Positions 1-9,036 of a stretch of 64,000 bases of DNA are shown piece by piece; within the stretch, counting starts at the first letter, position 1, and the number at the start of each line of letters is the position of its first letter. The position numbers were made by a program, and so were the translations under genes. Under the pieces are notes generated by a model. The model ran no database searches. It saw nothing but the letters and a program-made list of their open reading frames with translations, and was not told the origin of the DNA. The stretch is from Micromussa lordhowensis (lineage: Eukaryota; Cnidaria; Anthozoa; Scleractinia; Lobophylliidae): NCBI GenBank assembly GCA_964020085.1, contig OZ026598.1:22026105-22090104 (forward strand), read 5' to 3'.

Positions 1-1070
1 TAGAAAAACTGACAATGAATATTCTTGCGTTTCCTATGGTGAAATTCCGTAAAAATTGGGCAGAGTGGTAGAGAAAATATTTTGGTTTAGCTGGAGCTCA
101 TCTTTCTGCAAAATCTATCTGACCAGTTTTTCCACACAAAAATTTGAAAAAATCAAAGAAACCGTCAGCATGAATCCTACTTTTTTCATGTTTTAAATTT
201 GTATCCCCCAGATTCACCATACTGTGAAAATTTTGGAAAATTTTACTGAAGGACATTCAAGAAAATCACAATTAAAGCCATAAAAATGGTAAAAACATAT
301 TTGTTTATAATTCAAGATTAAAAGCCAAGATTTTAACAGAGATGACAGTGGGTGCTTTCCATCACGCAAAAATATTTCCGGAAATTTCTATCGGAATTCA
401 AATGGAAAGGTCTTTCAATTTCTTCTGACTGAAATGCACCGTTCCATTTTCGACAAACTGAACTGTTTCCTTACCCTAATAAAGACTTGGGAAAAGGAAT
501 TGAAAGTGGCAAGAGCCATTCCCATTGGTTGGCATGGTGACATGAATTGGAAAATGTCATCCCATTTTCCTCAGCTATTCCCACTGATCTCCAACCGTTC
601 AATGTGGCATTATGGAGAGCACCCAGTAAATCCTTATATCATCATTGCTTATTACATTTGTGACCCTCCACAGGATTTCAAGGAATAAGGTGAACGCACA
701 CACACAGCACGCTCGCACGCTAAAACAAAAGAACTAGCTTTTAACATGTTAGCTGCGTGTTAGTTACTTGCCTCATTAACATCGCAGCCATAGTCTTCTT
801 TGCACGGTAGAGACAAGGGAACGTCTTAAGATCTTGCTTACAACTTTGCACAGTATAACACGGTGACCGTGTCAAATTTATAACACGCTCTTTGAAGCTA
901 AAGTTGTGTTCGACTTGTACAAGCAGTACGTCAAAAGCTGTAAGGCTTTCTATTTGCTCACCAATATGATTCTAGTTGTAATATATCAAACACGAGCGAC
1001 AGTGTTTCATCTGGATATCCAAACACCGAGAAGAGAGTTGAAAATACGATGCGCAGCGGAGTATTTTTGA
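1..1070. other. No supported gene
   Basis: This stretch is AT-rich and has no ORF with recognisable protein features. The only ORF of any size (434-688, plus) shows no domain or family resemblance that I can support. I see no terminal inverted repeats or tandem arrays here. Confidence 0.5.
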
Positions 1071-1072
1071 CG

Positions 1073-1108
1073 GGTCGCGTAAGTAGCGCCCGTGCTACTT
1101 ACGCGACC
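1073..1108. repeat. Perfect 15-bp inverted repeat (hairpin)
   Basis: Positions 1073-1087 (GGTCGCGTAAGTAGC) are perfectly complementary to 1094-1108, with a 6-nt loop. A third copy of the AAGTAGCGC core follows directly at about 1111. The sequence is far more GC-rich than its surroundings. It could be a transposon end, a foldback element or a structured site; nothing else in the window matches it. Confidence 0.8.
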
Positions 1109-1282
1109 TGTAAGTAGCGCGGGCGTCAAAACACCGCCATATCTTTGTCCGTGAAAAGAACATCAACACAAGCAAGGGTGACAGTAGACATGTAAGTACC
1201 AGTCGCTACAATTAAAGTGACTTTGGTTTGCTGATCATCCATTGGACTGTGGCTGCTTGGCACTGATGGGATGACGTTCTGA

Positions 1283-1668
1283 TCAACAGGCTGCAAGGGT
1301 GCTCTTGGTGGGGCCATCTGGGGAGGAAACATGGGCTACAGGTTTTCTCTGCGGATTTGACGGAATGTACTCAGGACGCTGAGATTCACTGGGCTCTATG
1401 CTGGATGTGGCTGTTTCCTGAGAAGTTTGGACAGTGGGGCTGCTACAGAAACCCATCAGAGATGCAACTGCTTCTGAATCCAATGTTGGGAAGTCTGAAT
1501 CTTCATCAAATAACGGCGAAGCAGCAGGCGTCGGCTCATGCTGATGGAGAAACTGAGTGCTGTCAACTGCTTAACTACCTCTGTCAGGCTCAATATCTGC
1601 TGTCTATTTGGTCTGTACTGATGCATCAGCTTTAGAGCATTGAATGCTCGCCTCGCTTGTCTCCACAC
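1283..1668 (-). pseudogene. Possible degenerate exon, Ser/Pro-rich and acidic
   Basis: Two minus-strand frames read like consecutive parts of one protein. The upstream part (1668 to about 1550) is basic and helix-prone. The downstream part (about 1570 to 1283) is acidic and then Ser/Thr/Pro-rich, with a run like SPLFDEDSDFPTLDSE. Joining them needs a frame change near 1555. I do not recognise the family. It may be an exon of a transposon gene or chance. Confidence 0.2.
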
Positions 1669-2660
1669 GTTGGTCTCCGGTTCTCCTCCTCTTTAGCTCG
1701 GCTTGTTTTTGGTTTTCATAAAGAAATTCAGCCAACAATTGCATTACTTTTGTATAATACTGTAGGCCTTATGTGCTAATGCTGGTAATAATGATAGTTA
1801 CATGTATTGGTGCGTGCGAATAACGCACCAATGTGTATAAATGTTGTGGTTCTAATGACAATAGTTGTGCAACAATATCTGCTGCATCACCAGCCAAAGC
1901 AGGCAGCTATAATGTACCTGCTGACACATTACCTCAATGCCTGTTCCTCTGTCCTGTTGATTTTGTTCTGGATACGTTTTTTCTTGTCACTGTCAGTTTT
2001 CTTCCTCTCTAATTTTTTTATTATTTCTTGGTTGTCCGTCTCACACTAAAAAAAAAGAAAAACAAAGAGATTTGAAATGGCAGTTCTGGAATCATTTACT
2101 GCACTGCTACTACTAATTAATGAAAGGAAAAAAAAATAAATTGAACTTAGCTTACCATTTGCTGGATCCAGTCCAGTATTGGTAACCCCAGACGAGAATA
2201 CACAGCTACTATCCAGTGATATCCTGACCCTCTTTCCTTAAAGCACCATGTCATATTATTAGATTGTATGAGGCCAAGGTTTGTTGAAGCTTCATAGTGC
2301 TCTCGGTGCAGATTGATGTCTTTAGCCCTAAATTTAGTCAGGACACAAAAGGTGGATTCGGGGAGATTAGAATGACCCTTTCCCAACCCAGGGTCAATTA
2401 CCTGCTAGCATGTTTTGCTCTTTCAAAGCACTCTATTTCATATGCCAATGCATGAAACTCGCATTTCAAAACATTGCTAGAGCAGTAGGGCTCTCCGGTA
2501 GATTTAAGGTTTTCGACAAATCTCAAAACCCTTGCAAGAGCTTTTTACCAATGGGTGAATAGTACACCTCCCTCCCTCCCACTGGTTAATATATTGGGTT
2601 TCTGGAAAGCCGGGCCCGGTGTAAAATAAAGGGGCCCGGTCAATAAATTCTCCTCCGTAT
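1669..2660. other. No supported gene
   Basis: Mostly AT-rich non-coding DNA. A minus-strand ORF at 2147-2386 has no recognised motif and is not called. A CT-rich run lies near 2567-2582. Confidence 0.4.
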
Positions 2661-2663
2661 TTA

Positions 2664-3300
2664 CCGTATTTATTCGATTAAGCGCCCTGGGCGCTTATTT
2701 AATTTTTGGATCTCCAGGGTGGGCGCTTATTCGAGGCTGGGCGCTTATTAAATTTTCGCCATTTTCAGTAAGTTAAAAAGTTTCATTTTGTAACAAAACA
2801 ATGATAATAACAAAACAAAATATTTTCTAAGAATAACTGTAACTGTTCATTGTTCAGTTTAACTCATTGTTCGGCCTTCCAAGAAGTCTTTTTTCGACTT
2901 TATGTTATCTGGACAAGTTCTCAATCAACTTCAATTTCACTGTCACTCAGCTCAATCAGTGAACTCTCTGGTGCTGCCTCCTCGACATCCGACAGCGTAA
3001 CGTCGGCAAATGGGTCAGTTGCCCGAGAAACATTTAGGGCTTGCTGGATGGATGCTAGGCGATCTTGTCCCGCATGACAAGGCTGACCCTCTTTCAAGCA
3101 ATGAATCTGATCATCTTCAGATCCGTCAGGAGCCACAGTCAGCGCACAGCTTCTGAAAGACCAGATAATTAACTCTCTGCCAAGACTATCCCAGGCCTCA
3201 AGAACCCATTTAACGATTTCACGGCGAGGTGGGCCACGCATGTTTCCCGCTGCTGTAAACGAATGCGCTCCGTCAGCCATCCACGCATCGTACTTCTCGG
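2664..3300 (-). mobile_element. Truncated pogo/Tigger-type element
   Basis: The left end begins near 2664 with CCGTATTTATTCGATTAAGC and contains several copies of GGGCGCTTATT, a terminal pattern resembling that of the TIR element at 26087-26923 (shared CCGTATTTA start). Inside is the C-terminal end of a pogo-type transposase on the minus strand. The matching far end is missing: the sequence switches to Polinton coding near 3300-3313. The junction therefore truncates both elements. Confidence 0.55.
2921..3300 (-). pseudogene. pogo/Tigger-type (DDE_1) transposase, C-terminal fragment
   Basis: About 126 residues are readable before the stop at 2921. The segment has the end-of-transposase pattern AGNMRGPPRREIVKWVLEAW followed by SFRSCALTVAPDGSEDDQIH, which I recognise from the tail of pogo/Tigger DDE_1 transposases, then an acidic Ser-rich terminus. 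The catalytic core and the N-terminal DNA-binding domain would lie at higher coordinates and are absent, because the reading frame ends where Polinton sequence begins. It cannot be active. The family call rests on pattern recognition, not on an alignment. Confidence 0.55.
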
Positions 3301-3312
3301 TTACTTTGGCTT

Positions 3313-3660
3313 TAAAGATACTCTGATGGCAAAGGCAACATCACAGGATCTGAAATGTTTCTAAAGGGAGGGCATGGCGTGTTTGGGTCGGACAGGAAAT
3401 ATTGGAGCCCGCAAATGAAGACTGCGCTCGGTTTGGATGGCAAGGAAGGGTTTCCATACCAACTGTCCCCGCTGAAAACAAAAAGAGAACTGCCAATCCC
3501 TGCAGTGGATTTCACTGAAGCAGCACCAAGCCTGAAGAAAATCTTCAACAGCCCGGTAAACATTTACGTGAGGCCAGATTCTTTCTTTGTGGCGAAATTC
3601 AGGGAAATATTCCAACAAACAAGAATAAGGCACAACACCGCGGCAGAAGCGAAACCCTAG
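3313..3660 (+). pseudogene. Polinton ORF of unknown function, 5'-truncated
   Basis: The open frame runs from the stop at 3313 to the TAG at 3658. Coding-like sequence begins before the first ATG (3355), so the true N-terminus has been lost at the pogo junction. The protein is hydrophilic, with many Lys, Gly and Phe residues and no membrane segment. The next ORF begins 15 nt downstream in the same frame, as expected for tightly packed Polinton genes. I do not recognise a domain. It may be the tail of a virion-associated protein, by position only. Confidence 0.4.
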
Positions 3661-3675
3661 CTAGGAGGCCCAAAT

Positions 3676-4794
3676 ATGAGCTATTGGCCGCAGCAGCTCA
3701 ACTTTGCAGTATTTTGCGCAACGCAAGGCTGCGGAATTTCAAGAGAAATCTTTGACAGCGGCATGGATCTTTCCCCGCAAGTGAGGGCCTTTTACAGATT
3801 TTACGTGTATTTCACGGTCAGGAGAATTTTGTTCCAGATGGGGGGAATCCAGAGCATAAGCGCCCTCCCCGGAGACCCAACATTCAATTTATCGGGCAAT
3901 CGTTATGACATGGCCTCGTATAAAAGAATATGTGCAGAGTTCGGGATAGGCCCAACAAGTGATTTCCGGTTCGAAAGCGGGAAAAACCACGGCCTGGGCG
4001 ACGTATACATTGGCGTGTCATAGCGCGGAACAATGAAAACAGGGGCAGCATATCCAGGAGGGTTTTACAAATTCGCCGATGAAGGGGGAAAAGCAAAAGA
4101 TGAAAACTTGCTCGCTTTCATTGAGCCCGATGGTGCGGCATCCAGCCAGTACGACTGGTTCGCGCCAAACAAATCATCAGGTTTGACACACGGGGCTCGC
4201 GCGTATCAACCAGTCGATCGAGGCCTTCATTTACTGCATCTTGGGCGCGCAAGTGAATGTTCGTAGCAGCATAATTGGGACAGGCGGGAGAGCGAAAGAG
4301 GCACAGACGGAGTTCTTGACTCTGATGGAAGACGCTATCAGGCAGCCGGATTTGGCGAAGAGCGTGCAAAGGTATCAGCTCGCGGTTGATGAAGGGAATG
4401 TCAGGATCTTGCAGTGTGCCCTGGAGCGTGGCTGATGCCGGCGTCAATGATCATCAACACGGAAAGCACGGTTGGATACAACAACAGACTGAAGCAAGCC
4501 GTCCCAGGAATGAAGCTAGGCGTGAACAATGACGTAAATTCAGGAACAAAAAAAGTGGGAATCCGAAACATGGAAGGGGGGCCGACAAAAATCAACCCGC
4601 CAAACAGCCATCCCTCCAATCCGATCCACAAAGCTGCCATGGCAGCACAGAAGCCAGCTTCCAAAACCGCAGATGAGGAAACCGTTTCAGAGAAAACTGT
4701 TTCAGAGGAAACGCCGCAGCATGAGAAAAACAAAACCGCCGTGATTGTTGGCGGATTCGCATTCGCGGCATTGCTATTGCTTGTATTACGTTAA
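3676..4794 (+). pseudogene. Polinton structural-type protein with C-terminal membrane anchor, broken
   Basis: It starts at ATG 3676 (MSYWPQQLNFAVFCATQGCG). The frame is broken by an in-frame TAG at 4021-4023, a shift near 4245 and a compensating shift near 4420, so about 370 codons are spread over four pieces. The last piece ends in a charged, Pro-rich linker and a hydrophobic anchor (VIVGGFAFAALLLLVL) near the C-terminus. It lies upstream of the capsid-like gene and overlaps the 3' end of the convergent gene 4791-6152 by 4 nt. By position and anchor it may be a minor virion or membrane-associated protein; this is inference, since no known domain is visible. Confidence 0.55.
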
Positions 4795-6152
4795 TGCCGC
4801 TTTTTGATGTATTTTTCAAAAATGAAAACAACCGCCGCCAAAATCAGGAGCCAGGTATGCTCGGCGAGAAAGCCAATCGCCTGCCCCGCAGTTTTGAAAA
4901 GGAAGCTGACGACCGAGCCAATTAACCCAGGCAGAAGCGAGCCAATTTTAGCCCCAATGTCTTTTAGACCATTTCCAATTGCTTTGCCTGTGGCTTTCAG
5001 AGCTTTGGTGATTGACCCAACAACAGCCCCGATAGTGACACCGACGGCAATAAAGATGGCCGTCACGGTAACGCCATATTTTTTGAAGATCTCGCATATC
5101 CTTTCTCGGAGAGGCATGCCAGCTTCTCTTTCCTCAATCTGAGTTCGCAAACGCGAGAGCTCCTCGTTTCTTTCTGCCACCCTCGCCTCTGCAGCTTCTC
5201 TTTCTGAAGGCGAAGTGTTGTCATCTTGGATGGTTGCCTGGTCTTCTTCGTTTTGGCGCTTTAGCTCACTTTCTTGCTCTTTCAGTTCATCAACGGCCTT
5301 TGTGCTGTTCAGCCTTTTTTCTATTTCGTTTCTATCTTTTTCAATTTGGGCGAGCTTTGCCCTTTCTCTGTCGACCTTTGCTTGCCCTTTATCTTTGTTT
5401 TTTGCTTCTTTTTGAAGCGCATCCAATCTTTTTTTCTTAATCTCCAGATCTTTTTCATAATTTTTTTTCAGTTGCTTAAGCCTATTTAGTTCTGTTTCAC
5501 TTTCAAGATTGCTGCCTTGTTCTTCTTGAATGGCTTCAATCTGGGCGTCGACTCTTTCGGTTCGCAACCTCAGATTTTTAATTTCTTGTGATTCTTCATC
5601 TCTTTGTGCAGCAATGATATCTGCCTCTCTTTGTTGCCTTTCAGCTTCCGCCAATCTTTGGCGTTGTTCTACGGCGGTATTGCGGTCTTGGGCAATTATT
5701 TCTTCAGTGCTTGGCCCAAGATATTTCGAAAATCTGCCTATGAAGCTTTTTTGAAAGCCGCCTTCTTTTTTGAAAATTTTTGTCTCGCCACCTTTTGGCC
5801 CAAATGAAACGATGTCTGTACCTTTTTTGCTGAAACTAATTGGGTCTATTTTTCCCAAGTCAGCCCTTGGGAACCTAGATTTGATAAAATTTAAAGCCCT
5901 GTTAAGTATTCTCTGTCTTTCTTCAGATTCAAGCAAAGGTGTTTCTTCATACGAGGTATCAGGCAGCCCGCTCTGCTCATGCATCATCGTTTGCATTTCA
6001 TGTTGTTCACCGCCGTGATAGGGTGTTGACGCCGCCCCCGGCTGGAACGGCTGGGTTCTATTGACTTCTTGATCGTCGTCGTCGTCGTCATCGTGGTCAA
6101 TCTGATAGTCAAGATCAGGATCATCGTAACCAAAATCGCCACCTTCTGCCAT
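4791..6152 (-). CDS. Polinton coiled-coil membrane protein, unknown function
   Basis: An intact 453-codon frame on the strand opposite to its neighbours. The N-terminus is acidic, with a run of seven Asp near residue 21. A basic segment follows at about 80-150, then a long heptad-rich coiled coil (about 155-345) full of Glu, Arg, Lys and Gln. The last ~90 residues are hydrophobic and Gly-rich with two or three possible membrane segments, ending in KYIKKRH. It diverges from the capsid-like gene across a 39-bp AT-rich gap. The open frame stands out, because the capsid, integrase and polymerase genes nearby are broken. It could be a virion or membrane-remodelling protein, but no family assignment is possible from sequence alone. 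Confidence 0.65.
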   Translation of the reverse strand: MAEGGDFGYDDPDLDYQIDHDDDDDDDQEVNRTQPFQPGAASTPYHGGEQHEMQTMMHEQSGLPDTSYEETPLLESEERQRILNRALNFIKSRFPRADLGKIDPISFSKKGTDIVSFGPKGGETKIFKKEGGFQKSFIGRFSKYLGPSTEEIIAQDRNTAVEQRQRLAEAERQQREADIIAAQRDEESQEIKNLRLRTERVDAQIEAIQEEQGSNLESETELNRLKQLKKNYEKDLEIKKKRLDALQKEAKNKDKGQAKVDRERAKLAQIEKDRNEIEKRLNSTKAVDELKEQESELKRQNEEDQATIQDDNTSPSEREAAEARVAERNEELSRLRTQIEEREAGMPLRERICEIFKKYGVTVTAIFIAVGVTIGAVVGSITKALKATGKAIGNGLKDIGAKIGSLLPGLIGSVVSFLFKTAGQAIGFLAEHTWLLILAAVVFIFEKYIKKRH

Positions 6153-6191
6153 TTATTTAATTAGAAATTATTTTTTTTGAATTCATATATC
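6153..6191. promoter_or_regulatory. Divergent AT-rich promoter of Polinton genes
   Basis: A 39-bp gap separates the start of the minus-strand coiled-coil gene from a plus-strand ATG at 6192. It is almost all A/T and ends in TTCATATATC directly before the ATG. The same ending (ATATATC then ATG, or nearly so) precedes the genes at 17337 and 17705, which suggests a shared promoter or initiator lying very close to the start codons. Confidence 0.45.
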
Positions 6192-6239
6192 ATGTCTGTG
6201 CAAGATGACCTTCAACCGGAAAAAACAAAAAAAAGATAA
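6192..6239 (+). other. 15-codon leader ORF, possible lost start of the capsid-like gene
   Basis: The ATG at 6192 follows a promoter-like ATATATC and opens a 15-residue frame that ends at TAA 6237-6239, just before the capsid-like ORF (ATG 6248) in a different frame. An A-rich stretch lies at 6220-6234. Either this is a short leader peptide, or an indel in that stretch has separated the original start from the rest of the capsid-like gene. I cannot tell which. Confidence 0.35.
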
Positions 6240-6247
6240 TACGCGCC

Positions 6248-7444
6248 ATGAAGGCACCGCGTGCTGTCAAGCGCATAACTTTCAATCCTTCCGAAGCAAA
6301 CCCAGGCGAGACTCTGAATGTTCACGTCCCCAAGCTGAACGAGAACGAAGTGCTTTTGCCTAACTCTTTGGCCCTGATATTTGATATCGACCTCTCTGGG
6401 GGGCACGCGAACAACTTCCTTGTCCAGAACGTCTCGCGAGCACTCGTGGACAAGCTTGTTGTGAAGTTTGAAGGCACGACTTTGGAAGAAACCGTCGGCC
6501 ATGACATCTACAATACGTTCAAGGACCTTTTCTTGCCCGGAGAACAGCGGGACAACATGGTGCCTGAGGGCATCCAGAGCGAAGATTTGTGCAAGATCCG
6601 CTCAAATTCTGGGGAGAAAAAAACATCAGGCGTCGACGCCGAAAAAAAACTCAATAAAGTTTACGGCAACAAATATCGAATCAATCTGGACCACCAGATC
6701 TTGACAGACCACGGCGTTTTCTACCCCCAGGCCTTGTACAGCGACCTCGTATTTGAAGTGAAACTCGCGCCAGCCAGCCAAGTGGTCAGAGGCTCGGACA
6801 CGGCCAAGCTGAAATACAAGCTGAAGAACATCCAGCTTGAGTATGAAATGATCCGAAGCAAGCATCTTGCAGAAGAGGCAACCAGCATTTACAGCAAGGG
6901 CAAAGAGTTTTTATACGACCACGTGGTCCACGATAAAGTGATCCCAATCGACAGAGGAACAGCAACGAGAATAAACGTCAAAGTCACCTCCCAAAGACGG
7001 TCATTAAAAGGGATCCTATTGCTGTTCATGGAGTCGTACGCCACGGGGGCAAGAGATTCGGAGAAATACATCTTCCCGGACATCAAGAAAATCAGCGTCA
7101 CGATAAACGGCTCGCCCAACATGATATACAACAATGGCATCGAAAGTCGAGACATTTGAAGTGAAGTGAGCCGCTTCTTCATGAAAGAAAAAGAAAAACC
7201 CCAGTTCATGACTCTTCAGAAGTTCTACACCAACGACAAGTTCGGGCTTCTGATCGATCTGCGCTCCATGGCCAGCCAAGAAATGCACGGCAGCGGCACC
7301 CGCCTCGTGAACACAACAGACTGCGTGCAGCTGGAAATCGAGAGAGACGCCAAGGGGTCAGGAACTGTGAACTGCCATGTTTTCGTGATCGCCGACTCCC
7401 AGTTCAACATAATGAACAGACAGATGCTACCTTTGCAGCTTTGA
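6248..7444 (+). pseudogene. Polinton major-capsid-like protein, one internal stop
   Basis: A 398-codon reading frame interrupted by one in-frame TGA at 7157-7159, with no frameshift there. The first piece begins MKAPRAVKRITFNPSEANPG and is rich in beta-type segments; the second contains the run GLLIDLRSMASQEMHGSGTR. I place it as the major capsid (double jelly-roll type) gene from its resemblance to capsid-like ORFs of cnidarian Polintons and from its position just before the packaging ATPase, whose frame begins where this one ends. Fold assignment needs structure prediction. The stop makes this copy non-functional unless it is read through. Confidence 0.7.
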
Positions 7445-7464
7445 ATTTATATGCAGTATTGAAA

Positions 7465-8457
7465 ATGGATCCTGGCAACATCCCCTTCAACGCGCTAATA
7501 GTCGGGCCAACCAACTCTGGCAAGACGCATTTTCTTGTGAATCAGCTCTGCGGCCCATTCTGCGGCAAGTTTGATTACATCGTGTTAATCTGCCCAACCT
7601 TTGCCCATAACAGAACGCTGTACCAGTTTGCGGAGAAAGATCCTTTTGTGTATATCATCATCTGCGAGCAACACCAAGTTGAAACCTGGTTGAAATTAGC
7701 CAGTTTTGCTTTCGAAGGCGACAACACTCTCATCATCCTTGATGGCTGCGCCTCATCAAAAGATGTGAAAAATCGCACTGGGGAGCTTGTAAAACTTGCC
7801 TTTTCGGCTAGGCATGTTGGCATTAGCGTTTGGGTGATGGCCCAGCAGCTATCGAGCATCGCAAAGCCTTTCCACGAGAACGTGGCGGCAATCGAGCCTG
7901 CACAGCCCATCGAGGCTCCTGGCCCTAACATTCCAGCGCTCCGTGAGCAGCTTGCCATTCTGGTTTCCACAGGCAAATGTAAAGAAGCAATAGACACGCA
8001 GCTGACACACGATCAGGTGAAGCGATTGTCAGACAAAGAGGTCATGAGGGCCCACAAAAGGTACGAGACCTACGTTGGCGCCAAGACCACAGAAACCCTC
8101 ATTGACAGCTTTCTTTCATTCGCCACAAAAGCACTTGGCATAGTGGTACGGCTTAAAGATGCCGACGCTCTGCATGCCGAGCTGAAAAACGACTACATCA
8201 TCACAAAAGAGCTGTCCTCACTGTCTGGTGGTCTTGCGTTGAGATGCGGCCGGATGCTCGCAGTTGCCAACGCGTTTCTGATCACAGTAAAACATGTTGA
8301 TTTCAGCAATGCTGAGCAATCTTCTGTAACTGCTGTCAGCAATGCTGAGCAATCTTCAGTAATTGGTGAACATTACTCGGCACGGCACCCTTCTCGTGAC
8401 TCAGATGGACACCCACTTTCTGGGCTAGATGAGGTTGACAAAGCTGAGGCGCAATAA
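7465..8457 (+). CDS. Packaging-ATPase N-terminal half fused to another Polinton domain
   Basis: From ATG 7465 the first ~140 residues form a P-loop ATPase of the A32/FtsK-like packaging type. Walker A is GPTNSGKTHF near residue 14. The Walker B-like segment LIILDGCASS has Gly where a second acidic residue is expected. The sequence then has GISVWVMAQQLSSIAKPF. After ENVAAI (near 7895) the character changes abruptly to EPAQPIEAPGPNIP and a helical domain (to about 8300) that looks like a separate Polinton ORF family. I infer an in-frame deletion that joined two genes and removed the ATPase C-terminus. The tail after about 8306 is repeat-encoded. The frame stays open, so the chimera could be made, but normal packaging activity is unlikely. 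Confidence 0.65.
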   Translation: MDPGNIPFNALIVGPTNSGKTHFLVNQLCGPFCGKFDYIVLICPTFAHNRTLYQFAEKDPFVYIIICEQHQVETWLKLASFAFEGDNTLIILDGCASSKDVKNRTGELVKLAFSARHVGISVWVMAQQLSSIAKPFHENVAAIEPAQPIEAPGPNIPALREQLAILVSTGKCKEAIDTQLTHDQVKRLSDKEVMRAHKRYETYVGAKTTETLIDSFLSFATKALGIVVRLKDADALHAELKNDYIITKELSSLSGGLALRCGRMLAVANAFLITVKHVDFSNAEQSSVTAVSNAEQSSVIGEHYSARHPSRDSDGHPLSGLDEVDKAEAQ

Positions 8458-8512
8458 TTGGTGAACATTGCTCAGAAATCTTCAGCAAACTGCTGACCAA
8501 TCTTCAGTAATT
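8306..8512 (+). repeat. Short direct repeats at the end of the fusion ORF
   Basis: CAGCAATGCTGAGCAATCTTC occurs twice (about 8306 and 8338), followed by two copies of AATTGGTGAACATT (about 8360 and 8456) and further CAATCTTCAGTAATT variants. The repeats run through the fusion ORF's C-terminus and past its stop. They appear to have extended the protein tail and may mark replication slippage. Confidence 0.6.
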
Positions 8513-8540
8513 AAATATATTTTTTTTCAGCAAATATACA

Positions 8541-8909
8541 ATGGCTGATTCTCAACAAGTCACATCACAAACACCCACCACAAAAACGAAAAACCCAAAA
8601 CGGGTTGCAGCCAGCAAAGCAATCGCTGAAAAAACGAGACTTGCCCGAGAAGCGCAGAAAAAGGCTTTAGATGAAGCTAATGCCATCATTGCAAACAAAA
8701 AAGCCCCTGAGGCAACCCCTGAGGCAACCCCTGAGTCAGCAGCAATTACAACAACACAATGGCTGAGTGGCATCAGCATTTTTCTTTCAATAGTGGGAAT
8801 CTACTACAAACGAGAAGAGATAAAAGCGCTTTTCGCCAAAAAGCCGCCTGCAGTCGAGCCGACTCCAGTCGAGCCAAAAAAAGAAGGAAGAATTAGAAAT
8901 ATGGGTTAA
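8541..8909 (+). CDS. Small Polinton membrane protein with VEP-repeat tail
   Basis: An intact 122-codon frame. The N-terminal ~50 residues are basic and Ala/Lys-rich. A short repeat ATPEATPESAA follows, then one predicted membrane helix (WLSGISIFLSIVGIYY, about residues 75-90) and a charged tail with VEPTPVEPKKEGR. An almost identical tail, at DNA level too, ends the gene at 17337-17600. The two were neighbours before the Tc1 insertion and may be duplicates. Function unknown; probably a single-pass membrane protein. Confidence 0.6.
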   Translation: MADSQQVTSQTPTTKTKNPKRVAASKAIAEKTRLAREAQKKALDEANAIIANKKAPEATPEATPESAAITTTQWLSGISIFLSIVGIYYKREEIKALFAKKPPAVEPTPVEPKKEGRIRNMG

Positions 8910-8913
8910 TAAT

Positions 8914-8943
8914 TTTTGAATTGAAAAAATAATCTTTCTAATA
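8914..8943 (+). promoter_or_regulatory. Left half of a Polinton promoter interrupted by Tc1
   Basis: The sequence TTGAATTGAAAAAATAATCTTTCTAATA ends at the TA target (8942-8943). It closely matches the block before ATG 17705 (AGAAAAATAATCCTTTCAAT at about 17678-17697, then ATATC). Without the transposon it would run straight into TATC and ATG 17337. The Tc1 therefore landed between a promoter and its start codon. Confidence 0.6.
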
Positions 8944-8972
8944 CAGTACCGCTCAAAAGTAAGTTACCACCC
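8944..8972 (+). repeat. Left terminal inverted repeat of the 8.4-kb Tc1 element
   Basis: Twenty-nine bases beginning CAGTACCGCTCAAAAGTAAG match the reverse complement of 17302-17330 exactly. The CAGT start next to TA is typical of Tc1/mariner ends. Confidence 0.9.
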
Positions 8973-9036
8973 TCTCGCGAGACGAGAATCTCGTCTCGCG
9001 AGACGAGAGTCTCGTCTCGCGAGACGAGACTTTCGT
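8973..9036. repeat. Left subterminal palindromic array
   Basis: Tandem units of about 20-22 bp built on TCTCGTCTCGCGAGACGAGA, each a perfect palindrome. About two and a half units are present. The right end of the element carries a longer array of the same type. Such sites could bind transposase or a dimeric factor. Confidence 0.8.

Noticed and set aside
5215..6018. Several plus-strand ORFs opposite the coiled-coil gene
   Set aside because: They are Phe/Leu/Ser-rich shadows of the Lys/Glu-rich minus-strand frame.
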